Origin: Gamarada debralockiae
Lineage: Eukaryota; Ascomycota; Leotiomycetes; Helotiales; Hyphodiscaceae
Length of the DNA: 64,000 nt
Assembly: GCA_002803225.1 (NCBI GenBank)
Contig: NXFV01001559.1
Coordinates: 1 to 64,000, forward strand
Direction: 5' to 3'
Part shown: piece by piece, positions 37,301 through 48,942 of the stretch
Layout of the letters: every line of letters begins with the position of its first letter
Position numbering within the stretch: position 1 is the stretch's first letter
Notes under the pieces: model-generated
What the model saw: only the letters and a program-made list of their open reading frames with translations
Told to the model about the DNA's origin: nothing
Database searches by the model: none
Made by a program: the position numbers and the translations under genes

Positions 37301-38683
37301 TGTGCAAGTGCGCGAGAGGTCACCTACTCCACCACCTGCAAACGCAAGAACCTTGATATTCCAATTTGAGGTGGAAGACACAGGGCCTGGCATACCCGAG
37401 CCCCTTCAAGACCGTGTCTTTGAGCCATTCGTTCAGGGCGACCTCGGGTTGAGCAAGAAGTATGGCGGTACCGGTCTCGGACTCAGTATTTGTTCCCAAT
37501 TGGCTGGCCTGATGGGTATGTATTTCTCAGAGCACTCATTTTCCTATTCTGTGTGAGTTCGCGAGTTCTACGAACAAAACCTCCTTCAAGGACTCTATAT
37601 TTAGAGTAAAGAGAATGTCTCGGAACTCATAGAACCCGTTTAGGTCTAGTCTTTCAACTGTTTTGAGCAATTACTGACTCCGAGGTTTTAATAGGTGGCG
37701 AAATCGCACTCGTTAGCACCGAGAATGTTGGCACTACGTTCACCATGCAAATACCTCTGAAACACACCCGAGATCGAGCACCGAGCACCTCTAGCTCTGA
37801 TGCGTATGGATCAAGGCCGCCTAGTGAATACGATCAAACGCCGCCGGACGAGCCTAGTGCCGGAAAACCTCCAGGTGAGTTAGATCTTTGAAATGAAGTG
37901 AGCGATTGCTGACCCTCGATCTCAGGGAAGGTATCAAGGGATGGTAGTCCGTCTGGGGTTGCAAGATCCAATAGCAATTCCATGGGATTTAAAAAGGACC
38001 CACAGCCTCGTTTGGTTGGACTCAGTCAACCCTTCTTCGCGGCAACACCAAGTGCATCAACTGTGAAGGATTCTAGTGAACAACTCGCTGCTCTCGAAAG
38101 CGTCGCTGCCCATGACTTGAACACAAAACTTCGAGTGCTCGTAGCGGAGGACAACCTCGTAAATCAAGAAGTTGTACTTCGCATGCTTAAGCTAGAGGAT
38201 ATCTACGACGTTGTTGTTGCGAAGGATGGCCAGGAGGCATATGACATGGTTAAGGAGAGCATGGAAAAAGGACAATTCTTCGATTTGATTTTCATGGATA
38301 TTCAGATGCCGAACCTCGATGGTTTGCAAAGCACTCGTCTCATTAGACAAATGGGTTACTCGGCACCTATCGTGGCTTTAACGGCTTTTGCTGAAGAAAG
38401 CAACGTCAAAGAATGCTACGATAGTGGCATGAACCACTTCCTAAGGTAAGTTATCCGCTCCTTTGATTCATAAACCGTCCGCTGACATCTCTTTAGCAAA
38501 CCAATTCGGCGGCCTGCTCTCAAGCAAGTATTGAAGAAATTTGCCACAATACCAGAGGAGGAGACCGAAACATCTTCCCTAACCCGCAAAAGCTCTCCAG
38601 AAATGGACACCTCAGAAACGACTTCCCCGCCAGACCCAACATCATCGTCCCTGGTGAATGGAACTGCTTCATTGTCAGCATAA
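34334..38683 (+). CDS. SLN1: SLN1-type hybrid histidine kinase (osmosensor)
   Basis: Eight exons: 34334-34375, 34530-35117, 35202-35359, 35536-36925, 37074-37515, 37695-37874, 37926-38445 and 38497-38683; 1168 residues. Domain order: a transmembrane helix at about 11-30 (split by intron 1); a ~360-residue extracellular sensor rich in Asn-x-Thr/Ser sites; a second transmembrane helix at about 395-417; a linker/HAMP region with [13 protein letters not shown]; a HisKA domain with the phosphorylated His571 in [13 protein letters not shown]; and an ATPase domain ([42 protein letters not shown]). A Ser/Gly-rich insertion lies between the N and G boxes. A receiver domain carries the acceptor Asp1058 in [11 protein letters not shown]. 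In yeast, Sln1 phosphorylates Ypd1 then Ssk1 and restrains the Hog1 pathway under low osmolarity. Several introns are long (150-180 nt). The intron-3 acceptor at 35535 was chosen over 35544; the choice changes three residues. Confidence 0.94.
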
Positions 38684-39470
38684 TAGATATCATAGGAGAT
38701 TAACCCTACATCTTCCCAACCATCTTCGGTTTTCCTCAGGAAAGGGGCGCCTCGAGTACAAAATCACACCTCTTCTCACTTCGACCCTGGCGCCTCAGAC
38801 GCACCTTTTTTCTCCGGAAAGATTTTAATCAGGAACGATTTTCTTTTGTCAGTCACCACAATATGTGGAGTATATATAAGGATTTGGACGTTTGAATACC
38901 AAAAGCTGCGATCTTGCATGGATAATGGACTAATACCACATGAGCGATGTTTGATTCTATGTATATATGCATGTCGGTTGTTTGATGGATAGTTGCATTG
39001 ACGGCGCGGATTGAATGGGCATGTTTGAGTAGGAGGGTACGGCACTACTACACATCTTAAGGGGTATCCAGCCTACTGTCTCGATTCTCTTCTCTTCGAA
39101 GAGAGAGCAAGATTAGGATACCCTTGAAGAATGTGTATCTTCGGCTGGTCAAATAGAATCGTCATATCTGGACTGGTTCTGTTTGACTCAAACTTGAGCA
39201 TCAACCACTTCTGGAACAATTCAAAGTGCAGTTATACTCATTCTATGCTCACATATGATTGTTGATTGTGTTTGAGTGTTTTGCAATTGGAAGCCCCTTA
39301 GTCATTCACAATATCGAGGATTACTGTGCAGGCTCATTTCTGAGAGGCCGATAATGACGATCTTGTGAGCTAAGCAAAAACAAGTCTAATGAACAGCGAA
39401 CCTTCAACCACAACATGTCCCTCAATTCTCATTCTACGAACTTGATGTCTCCGATATAGAAAGCGCCAGT
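38684..39470. other. intergenic 0.8 kb
   Basis: The kinase 3' region and the promoter of the phosphoinositide phosphatase gene. No gene-like frame was seen. Confidence 0.5.
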
Positions 39471-42400
39471 ATGCCTGGCCTCGTGCGAAAGCTTGTTATC
39501 TTCGCGGGCCTCCATGGCGTTATCCTCCAGCCTTTGGGCGCAAAGAAGAGCCAAGCTTCGCAGATCGCGTACAAGGACAGCAGCATTGGGCCCGCACTGA
39601 AGAATGGGGTTGAGAGTGGAAGCCCTGGGAAAGGTTTCGAGGCCTTTGGGATCGTAGGTGAGTATTTATTGTGTTGAAAAGAGGCCGTGGTCTTATGATT
39701 TTCAAGGCGGCGCAACTTTTTCGAACAACTGGGAAAGTACGTGCTGACGTTGTTGACTGCAGGACTCTTGACGCTTTCAAAATCTTCCTTCCTGATATCC
39801 ATTACGAGGCGCCAACAGGTCGCGCAAATACAAGGCAAGCCGGTTTATGTCATCACGGAAGTTGCTCTCACGCCTCTGCACTCGAGAGCTGAGGCCGAAT
39901 CAGCGATTGCACATACCAAAGCATCCTTGCAGAAGAGGAAGGCCGATGGACATGCTATGGATGATAGCGATATGGAGGATGACGAAGATGAATTCTCTGC
40001 AGCTGTTAGTGACGATGTTGAAGAAGACTACGTCGAAACACCCGAGGATGGATCAACATTGCCAACGGAACACAAAAGGACAAGCAGTGTGGCGGAGGAT
40101 GTTATGGCAAAAAAGGGCAGCTATGGACGATTTGCACAAAAGTGGTTCTCTAGGAAGGGCTGGACTGCTGGGCAACGGCGAAACCTGGGAATGAGTGTAT
40201 CGGAATCAGAGACTGAATCTGGGCCAGAGGGCGAGACGTCAGGAAGCACGAGTGCGGCCACTGCGGATTCTGCACTGAAAAAGGAGCCAGTGCCATCAGG
40301 TCCCAATGTTGATAAAGCCAAGGATAAAGATACTGCAGAGAATCTACTGCCCAAGCTTCTGCGGACGACCCAAATTCTCTTCGGATCACGAAGTTTCTTC
40401 TTCTCTTATGATTATGACATTACCAGAAGCTTCGCAAACCGACGGACCACGAATTCAGAATTGCCGCAGCACACAGAAGTAGATCCATTATTCTTTTGGA
40501 ATCGGAACCTCATTCAGCCTTTCATTAATGCTGGACAGGCGCCCCTGGTTTTACCTTTGCTTCAAGGCTTTGTCGGCCAACTATCCTTCCAGATGGATAC
40601 CGATCCTCCTCTCAGAGGTCTAGACGGGGAAGAGAAGTCGTCCATGGAAATGACGGACATGTCAGCAGGAGGCGCAATCGATGACCCAAACTCGGTCAGC
40701 GATCGAAGATGCAGTGGGGGTAGCCGCAATACCGAGAAGTCCTTCCTATTGACTCTGATCTCGCGGAGATCAGTGAAGCGTGCTGGCCTGCGGTACTTGC
40801 GGCGAGGCGTCGATGAGGAAGGAGATACTGCCAACGGAGTAGAGACGGAGCAGATCTTATCAGATCCTGATTGGGCTCCCTTAAGCAAAGTCCATTCCTT
40901 TGTACAGCTTCGTGGCAGTATCCCCGTTTTTTTCTCTCAATCGCCTTATTCGTTCAAGCCTGTGCCTCAGATACAGCATTCTGATGAGACGAATGCTAAA
41001 GCGTTCAAGAAACATTTTGGTAAGGCTAAACCTTTCCAGCTGTCAAGATTGCAATGCAAGATATCAATCAACTAGCTCATTTAGTGGATGAGTGATCTTG
41101 TAGTGTAACTCGTAGGCCTTTGATACGGGCCACGGTTCGCTAAGATGAAAGTCAAGGATCAAGACGAAGGACGCAATCCATCAATGATTTGGTTGATTAG
41201 TCTCTTTCGGGTCCAATGTCATAGTTCTCCAGGCTGTTTCGATAACCCTCCATGCAAGACTTGCCCCAATGCGCTTTTTTGCTGACTCCACCACAGAGAA
41301 GATATCGGATCGATACGGGTCAATACAAGTTGTTTCGCTGGTCGAGAAACACGGCAACGAAGCGATAGTTGGTGACTACTACAAGAACAAGATGGATCAG
41401 TTGAATGAATCCGGCGGTATCAATGGCTCCCCCATTGGATTTGAGTGGTTTGACTTTCATGCGATCTGCCGCGGAATGAAATTTGAGAACGTCAGTCTAC
41501 TCATGGAATCCCTTGGGAAGAAGCTGGACTCGTTTGGCGACACGGTCGAAGTCAATGGGCAGCAATTGTCAAGACAAACTGGAGTACTGAGAACTAATTG
41601 TATGGACTGTCTGGATCGGACGAACGTTGTACAGAGCGCCTGTGGCAGAAGAGCCCTGGAGTTGCAGCTGAAAGACGAAGGCATAGATATGAGTCTGCAG
41701 CAAGATCAGACTACACAGTGGTTCAATACTCTGTGGGCTGATAATGGCGATGCGATATCAAAGCAGTACGCTTCAACAGCTGCACTGAAAGGCGATTTCA
41801 CTAGGACGAGAAAACGAGATTATAAAGGGGCCTTGACAGACATGGGGCTCTCCATTTCGAGATTCTACAGCGGGTAAGTAGCATCATTTCCGTCCAGAAC
41901 TCGGTGGCTAACGTCTTCCTAAGTATTGTCAACGATTATTTCAGTCAAGCAGCCATCGATTTCCTCGTAGGAAATGTCACATCTCTAGTCTTCGAAGACT
42001 TCGAGGCTAACATGATGAGTGGCGATCCAGCTGTCTCGATGCAGAATATGAGGCAGCAAGCCATCGACGTCAGCCAAAAGCTCGTGATTGCAGATCAGAA
42101 TGAAGAATTCATCGCTGGCTGGACTCTCCTCACGCCCCACGAACCAAATACCCTCAAGTCGATGCCCTTTGAAGAGGCTGTGTTACTCCTGACCGATTCT
42201 GCACTGTATGCAACACGGTTCGATTGGAACATCGAGAAAGTGATTTCGTTCGAAAGAGTGGACTTGCAGCACATTGTCAGTATCAAGTACGGTACATATA
42301 TCACCTCGACTTTGTCTGCCTCCCAAACAGACGAGCAGAGAAATGTTGGATTTGTCATTACCTCTGTTCCAGGGACGAACGACATCACGCGGGTTAACAC

Positions 42401-42794
42401 GAGGTCTCTTTCTTCGCAAGTACAGCCACCACGTGATGAGGGGGACCTCCTAGGAGGTACTTCGATCATATCATCACCGTCTGCCAAAGGCTTGACAGGA
42501 TTGATTGCACGTCCAACTGCGCCACCGAAGCGAATCCTCGCGTGGAAGGCGTTACCCTCAAGATCTGCGGTTTCGGATGGGAATGATTGTCCCCGGTTGA
42601 GCGAGATTGAGGCTACAAAGTCGATTTGTTTGGAGATAGAGCGTATGGTGCTTCTCGGGAAGGTGGTGGAGTCTGGCGCAGAGAAGCCGAGCATTGTAGA
42701 AACTGGGGACATCATCAGCTTGTCCGAAGCGAGGAAGAGTACTGGTCTGCTGGAGCAACTGGGATATGGTTTGAAGAAGATGATTTGGGCGTAA
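39471..42794 (+). CDS. SacI-domain phosphoinositide phosphatase, Sac2/INPP5F-like
   Basis: Four exons, 39471-39657, 39763-41019, 41297-41873 and 41924-42794; 963 residues. The phosphatase signature is RTNCMDCLDRTNVVQ (a C-x5-R loop with Cys583 and Arg589, matching the Sac catalytic CX5R). A long acidic, Ser-rich insertion lies between the N-terminal SacI part and the core at about residues 110-215. After the catalytic domain comes an hSac2-like region (FIAGWTLLTPHEPN, then VLLLTDSALYATRFDWN). Domain order SacI + hSac2 identifies the Sac2/INPP5F group, which in animals removes the 4-phosphate from PI4P on endosomes. The protein has no transmembrane helix, unlike Sac1. Intron 41020-41296 (277 nt) is unusually long; joining its flanks gives FKKHF + EKISDRYGSIQVV in phase, as expected from Sac proteins. 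Confidence 0.92.
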
Positions 42795-43708
42795 ATGCGC
42801 ATACTGGACTGCATAAGCATATAGATGTGAGTAATTAGACTTGTTTAATGTTAATGAAGCTCAATGATGCCTTCGAAATGATCAAGTGGCGTTGTAGGAA
42901 TACTATGAAAAGTGTGGAGTCTTCCGTGCGCACGTATCCTTTATATGGGCATTGTCGCATCTCGCGGTCGTGGGAAACTGGAGCAATCAAGGGGTTCATT
43001 CATTCACCAACGAATGCATGGAGGACGACGAATTGGAGCCCCTCTAAATTGGGATATTAATGTATCACATACGACGGATAGATAAGCATATCTTCCCTGA
43101 GACACGTCAATCGTCGAGAGAACTTCAGCGACTGAATTTCGAGACGTGGAAGGATGTCACTATGGGAGAAATACATGACAGTGCGGCACGAGCATCAGGA
43201 AGATGGCCTGTGGAAGCACAAGCGGGTATAGACGACGTGCGCACATCAAATCATTCATCGGACATTACGAGAAAGTCTTCTATGATCACTAACGCTCTCA
43301 CACCTTGCCATAATCCTCAACTCTTTGGCACATCACAATGCGGCGTCGTGCCAGGTCTAGGAAGAAAACGTTGGAAAAATGATGGACATACGAGGCCCTT
43401 TTTTGCTGATGTAATCCCATTAGATTTCTTTGCGCGGGGTAAAGATACCTCCGAGAATAGATCTTTACGGCTGGGGCTTTCCTTCTAGCAACTGTCGAGG
43501 AAAGTCCTTTGAAGTGCTAAGGCGATTGCCTCCGTAAGTGTACATCAGTATATCGCCACCCCTTGAATTTATTCGTCCAGCAGAAGCGAAGCATTAACTA
43601 GTCCCCTTTATTTAGCGTCTCAGCCGCGATGAAGATCAAAAAATTAAACGACGAAACCCACAAACGCAAAAGCAGCGTTCCCTCATCGAATTCATTCCCT
43701 TTTTCATT
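42795..43708. other. intergenic 0.9 kb, one doubtful frame
   Basis: This contains a 142-codon frame (43060-43488) with an ATG start but no motif and no splice logic; I do not call it a gene. Confidence 0.4.
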
Positions 43709-44313
43709 ATGCGTTACCTCTTCGCACGGGTAAGAATCCACGCCCGCGATGTCAACAACTTAATCTTCTCGCGTACTCATCACAGCGCAACGGGAAGATT
43801 CACCACTATCAGCTCCCAAGGAACTCCAGTTACCCGGGAGATCGAGGTCTCGCTAGGAGACCCAGGGACCGCTTATGTCATGTTCGACCCTGAGGTTAGC
43901 CGGGCTTTCCAAACAGGGACTATTTTGCACGGCGGCTGCTCCCTAGCACAAGATCAGGAGTTGTATCCGCTGAACTTCTACCATGATACTCGACACTTCT
44001 CTCATGGTATGTATGTTTACACTGATAATATTTCCTTTAGAGCTAAATATGTACTATCCAGAATCCTCCCCTTTCCCTCGACTCGAGATACCACAAGATC
44101 TCCCTCGACAATCGAATGCCAATACCAGCTTAGCTACTCTTCATGCCTATGGAGTGACACATACGATTACACTTGATGGGACGCCTGATGGTAAGCTTAC
44201 GCGCTGTAATATTATGTATCGTATACTAATGTTAGACAGCGGACTTCCAACACAGCATTAGAGAGTCAATCAAGCGGTTGCAGCCAGTCTTAAATAAGCT
44301 CAAGGATATGTAG
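43709..44313 (+). CDS. small gene of unknown family, three exons
   Basis: A model of exons 43709-44006, 44062-44190 and 44240-44313 gives 166 residues; both introns (55 and 49 nt) have canonical ends and branch sites (GCTAAAT, TACTAAT), and the phases agree. An alternative first acceptor at 44040 adds 7 residues but makes a 34-nt intron, shorter than any other here. The N terminus is basic (MRYLFARVRIHARD), which could be a mitochondrial targeting segment but is not proof. The middle is rich in Asp, Gly and Thr with GDPGTAYVMFDPEV; the end is amphipathic (SIRESIKRLQPVLNKLKDM). I recognise no domain. Splice agreement and composition argue that it is real. Confidence 0.4.
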
Positions 44314-44983
44314 AATATCCTAAATGACTGCTAGAAACTCTCTCTCATAGGATCTGCAGTTGTATTACGTGATTATTGTCTGCCAGGTTTGTTCTGAACA
44401 GGTGCGGGGTTTTCTGGCTGGTAAGCGGCGGAGATTTTTGGATTTTGGTGAGATCATAGATAAATTCCTAGATCTTTCAGGGGAGGGAATCTTTCTTGTC
44501 AAATGGTCACGTGACAGATGAGAAGTGACAGAATAAAGGAAACGTGGTTAGATTATTAAGGCTGCGAAGATGCTAATGAAAATACCAAGTATAGTAGTCT
44601 GTAATTAGACAGGAAACTCCCTATTACTCATAGAACATACTATACTGATCAAGTGATCTATGGGTCATGTGATGCATTAGATGTCTCATAGTCTAGAGTC
44701 ACTGATTACTCATTCCAACAATCTTCATATAGCGATGCTCAATTCAAATTGACAATCTCTAGACTTGTATTGATGCTGTCCTACGCCTCTGATCTGATAA
44801 AGTCCTCAATTAGAATTTCCCCTACTATTCACTCATAAAACTGACTTGAGGGCATCGACGGCAGATTAGAGCCAGAACTTCATTGCAAAGTTCCTACTAC
44901 CAGCAAAACAGGAAAGGAAAACGAAGAAACGATCCAACAACAGACAGACCAGTATCCAAACCCAAATGCTCCTCTGCCAACCT
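44314..44983. other. intergenic, nothing recognised
   Basis: About 670 AT-rich bases between the small unknown gene and the Fic remnant. A frame on the minus strand at 44866-45060 overlaps the remnant's end in another register. Its hydrophobic WVWILVCLLLDRFFVFLS stretch could be chance. Confidence 0.4.
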
Positions 44984-45262
44984 TCAATACTCCGTTGCTC
45001 CATTGCGATATGCCATAATCTCCGGAGACCCAGACGCAATAGGAGTCGCGATAGACTCATAGTACTGTCCTAGCTGCTTCGCATCCCACTGGCTCGTCGT
45101 CACCGCGACATGCGCATTCGCGATGTCGACATTAACTGCATCATTCGCCATAGGCGTGTCCTAGAGCTTATAGCCATTGATCTTCAAGAACATATCAGCA
45201 GCAACAAGCGCCGTCCTTTTGTTTCCATCTTGGTAGCGGCGGAAGACATTCTGATAGTGATG
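44984..45262 (-). pseudogene. remnant of a Fic/DOC-family protein (C-terminal part)
   Basis: On the minus strand, the frame from about 45262 to the TGA at 44986-44984 shows the DGNKRTALVAADMFLKINGY core of Fic/DOC proteins, followed by an acidic VNVDIANAHVAV segment and a short tail. Fic/DOC enzymes transfer AMP or phosphate from nucleotides to target hydroxyls; bacterial Doc is a growth-inhibiting toxin, while fungal members are uncharacterised. A TAG at 45163-45161 interrupts the frame. The position where the family has its motif histidine holds Arg (RRYQDGNKR). The N-terminal half is not found: upstream of the motif the frame meets a stop within four codons. So this is a broken, incomplete copy with no plausible activity. 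The stop is at a CAG-like position, as in the other decayed loci. Confidence 0.6.
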
Positions 45263-46233
45263 GGGTCAGGATTAACCTGCAAATGGACGGCAAAATAGGT
45301 ATAGTTGGAACTGAAGAGCAGATATGAGACACGTGAATTTTTCGGTGTAAAGTGATAGGCTGAGCAAGGCTGATTGATGTAGGGAGGAGAACTTGAGTTA
45401 TTGCTCTCTACTTTAAGGGCTCCGGTCGAATCCGATCGAATCGAATTGAGTATGATTCGTGGCCGTACGAATCGAATTCTATAGTCAAGAATTCGAATCG
45501 TATACGAATTTAATATAATTCGGTAAAATTCTAATTCGAACTGTAAACTGTAGGCTAGGCGCTAAGGCTACCTTTTTAGGCCTAGCCAAAATTCGAATCC
45601 AAAGGTTGGAGAGTTATACTAGGGTTGGCGCCGCGCTAGTTTCCCCCTTCCTTCCTCTTTCGGCGTATCCTCGGGACCCATCGTCCCGTGACACGACAAC
45701 GACGAAGGCACCATGGGTGAGGCCTGGGAACACACTTACTTGCCTGAGAATGAAGTGATTCTACGAGCGATGTCGAACCAGGCGAAATGCCGACATCTAC
45801 TAAATAGTGGAAATCACAAAAGTGCATAACAAAATCGTTCCATTTACTTCAGCGATTGAAGTCTTCACGCCACCCGACCAGATTCACCCTTCCCTGAACC
45901 ACTCACTCTCATTCAGCGCTTCAAACTGAAGATACTACGTACAAAAAAAGCTATCAGAACACTTTCTTTCGACCTCTGGAACACATGGAAAGATTTCTAC
46001 ACGTCTTGCGTCGCTATGATTCCCACGCTCACACCTTGTAGTGAGCCATCATGAAGATTGACGGAAAGGGCAATCGCATTGCACACTCCCAAATGGGTGA
46101 AGTTCCTCCTGCAAATTCCACTTGGCGCCGCTGACGTGAGCAGTGAGAAATGTAATTTCTCATTTCTGAGTCTGAAATACCAAGATTTTCAAGCAAGAAA
46201 TCGCAGGTTTCGCTGTAATCAGACCCGCTATTC
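45263..46233. other. intergenic with an ATTCGAAT-rich inverted repeat
   Basis: The middle (45420-45600) is rich in CGAAT/ATTCG words and ends with a GGCTAGGC..GCCTAGCC palindromic block. This may be a small degraded element or a species-specific repeat. Both flanks lack genes. The last 200 bases serve as promoter of the flavin monooxygenase. Confidence 0.45.
45465..45505. repeat. short inverted repeat (CGAATCGAATTCT type)
   Basis: Arms of 13 bases match at 12 positions around a seven-base loop (ATAGTCA); flanking TAC/GTA bases extend the pairing partly. No reading frame is associated. Confidence 0.75.
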
Positions 46234-47779
46234 ATGATGGTTCCGCAGTTCTCCAACGTTGCCATTGTGGGAGGGGGCATCACAGTAAGTTCGACTCTCC
46301 GATTTTCCTCTTTCGCACCTAACTTTTTATCCATTTAGGGCCCTGCTCTTGCGATACTGTTGAAGCAAAATGGGATACAATCAACTATATACGAAAGTAG
46401 ATCCAAAGACTACACGATTGGTGGCAGTATGGTGGTAGCAGCCAACGGTTTGTATCCCTAATTCGAATCGTTCCAGAGGGATGAGCATTGCCACTTGTGT
46501 TACACACGAGTCTGACCACACCACAGGTATAAGAGTACTTGACCACCTTGGGGTCTACGAACAAATCCGGGCTCAAGGCTTCGTCCACGAGTCTGGCTCT
46601 TTTTGTCAACGTCAAGGGCGACCCGATAGGGAAGCTTGTTCTTGGATCCGAAGAACTTTACGGGTACGCGGCTGTACGATTGTACAGAAACTCCCTACGG
46701 CAAGTGCTGCTATCCGAAGCAAGTCGTCAAGGCATTAGGATTCGATATGATATGCGATGTGTCAGAATCGAGAAGGAGAGTAATGATTCTGCCACTGTTG
46801 TCTTTGAGAATGGAGAATCAGTCACAACGGACCTCGTCGTTGGGACGGACGGCATGAACTCTTGCATAAGAGAATATGTCGCCCCAGGCAAAGTGCCCGA
46901 GTTCACAGGCCAAGTTGCGGTCATTGGTTTCGCCAAGAAATCTAGTATATTGGAAGAAGCTCATGATACGAAAATGATTCTGGGAACGGAAGGTTCTTTT
47001 GCGATTATGCCTGCAGACGGGAGACACAACAAGATCATGTTCTTCTCGACTATAGAGACTCGTGATCGTACAAAGGATGAATGGCACGAATTCAACATGA
47101 ATAAGCAGGGTCTCAAGGATCTGTTGCAAGACCCTTTTTCCAATGAAAATTGGCCCGAGATGGTAAGGGAACTGGTATCCCAAACTCCCGCGGATACGTT
47201 TTTGTGCTGGCCGTAAGTGTTCTGGCGAAATTGCAAAAAAAAAACCTGAAAATCCACTTTAAATTCGCTGAAGTAAAACTAGCAATTGAAACTCCTATTC
47301 CAAGCCCCACTGGAATACCGGTAACAGGCTGACTTCGGGATAGTTTCCACATAGTATCAGGCCTCGACCACTTGGTATCTCCACTCGGACGAGTAATCAT
47401 AGCCGGTGATGCAGCGCATGCCATACCTCCCAGCGTAGGACAAGGCGGGTCCATCAGTCTCGAGGACTCAGAAACTCTCGCGATAACGTTATCTAGCATA
47501 AATTCTCGCCAAAATACCTTATCTGCAAGCAGCCGAGAACTGCTTTCAAGGTGGGAGGAGCACCGGAAGGCGCGTATCGAAAAAGTAATTGAGAGAACGA
47601 AGATGGGAAGTACTATAAGAAAGGCGACTGGTAGTGAAGCTGCGCAAGCTGAGAAGGAGAAGAATCTTCGGGGCGGGAAAACTGAAGACGATTTACAGTG
47701 GCTTTACGGATACGATGGGAGGAGTTTCGCAGAGCTGCTAGAGGATGAGAAGGCGAGTATTGGGGATCTCTCATGCTAG
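46234..47779 (+). pseudogene. FAD-dependent monooxygenase gene with a one-base frameshift
   Basis: Four exons fit: 46234-46284, 46339-46447, 46527-47212 and 47344-47779. The class A flavoprotein hallmarks are all there: VAIVGGGITGPALA (dinucleotide fold), LVVGTDGMNSCIREY (the DG motif) and LGRVIIAGDAAHAIPPS with GQGGSISLEDSE (the GD motif). This places it with salicylate-hydroxylase-like aromatic monooxygenases using FAD and NADPH. A five-T run at 46600-46604 carries one base too many: before it the frame reads HESGSF, after it the frame is one position off and resumes with VKGDPIGKLVLG. With one T fewer, a ~426-residue protein results. This could be a recent disabling mutation or a sequencing error. 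Nothing else in the gene is damaged. The substrate is unknown. Confidence 0.7.
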
Positions 47780-48942
47780 TGAACCAGTAAAAACCCCCAG
47801 ACGATTCTCAATGCATTATAACCGAGACAGCCAAGATCCAATCTGTACTGCTCGGTGGAAAACACGTGACCAACCCCTTTTGCTCTCTCCTTGGTAATCC
47901 TTTGTTTTGGAGCTATCAAGACTTTCGAATTCTCAAGGTTCAATCGAAAGAATGAAAAGTTTCAAAAGAAGGAACAGGACAACTCGCTGATCGGAGGTGA
48001 ACGATTCACAAACTTCGTCTGTCTTTCACGCGTTCACCATCCTTGCAGAGATTCGCGCCCCTGATGATCTTGATGCAAGAAGATCTCAATACCTTGCTTT
48101 GTATATCTGATCTACTAGTCCCTCGATCTGGTGAAACACTCAAATAGACGCGTCTTCAAATTCGAAACCCGAAACAACAATAAAAAGAGACGATATTACC
48201 ACAGAATATCCTCTTTTTCTCAAGTGCCAACCAAGCCTTCCAGGCGAGCCACCGCGCCTGTTTCGCGTTTGGGTTCCAGCCTCCTGCATTTCCAATTGGT
48301 CCTCAAAGACATCCGCGTTCGCCCAACAGCTGGCTTCAAAGATCTTTTATCCGGCACTTCACCGTGCAGCAGCTACTCTGTTTCAAGTTTTTCTATTGGC
48401 CAGCGCCGATAAACATCGAAACATTTTCAGACCCTCCGCCAAGGCATGCAGGCCGCTGCAGTGCCAGCACTGCGCCACTTTTTATCAATCCATAGGCGCG
48501 AGCTGCCACGTTCAAATATTGCTGTCGCGATCGTGACATTTTCGTGTTTATGGTCGTTTTTTGCGGGCTTTGTGCATTAGGATGTTGAACATCGCAGCAG
48601 TGAGTCATAATGAACGTCACGTGAGAAGGTTGAGGCATTAACTGATTATGGGGGGATGGGGATGCCTATATGATGGGGCCGCTGAACTTGGTCTGATGTT
48701 AATTGTTTGTTTCTTTATGAGATGTGGTGTGGTTGAAATACCGGTCAGCTTGGTGTATGTGCGCTGCCTTGAGTACAAGACTTTGCGGCTCAACAACATC
48801 ATCAAAGATTTCAACTCCAAGAACAACGCTTCCAATTCATTCAATTGATCTCCCATATTTAAATACTCTTTACGTTCAACCCATCGTTGAGTATCACAAC
48901 CTTCCATAGCCTTCTCCCTTCCTCGAACGACATGCGCAAGTT
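47780..48942. other. intergenic 1.2 kb
   Basis: The 3' region of the monooxygenase gene and the promoter of the F-box-like gene. No supported gene; the 93-codon frame at 48131-48412 looks accidental. Confidence 0.45.

Noticed and set aside
43060..43488. 142-codon ATG frame
   Set aside because: No motif, no intron logic and untypical composition; likely chance.
44007..44040. 34-nt intron in the small unknown gene
   Set aside because: Shorter than all other introns here. A 55-nt alternative with a better branch site keeps the same frame.
44866..45060. Minus-strand frame with a membrane-like segment overlapping the Fic remnant
   Set aside because: It is in a different register from the Fic frame and unsupported. 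The hydrophobicity is likely coincidental.
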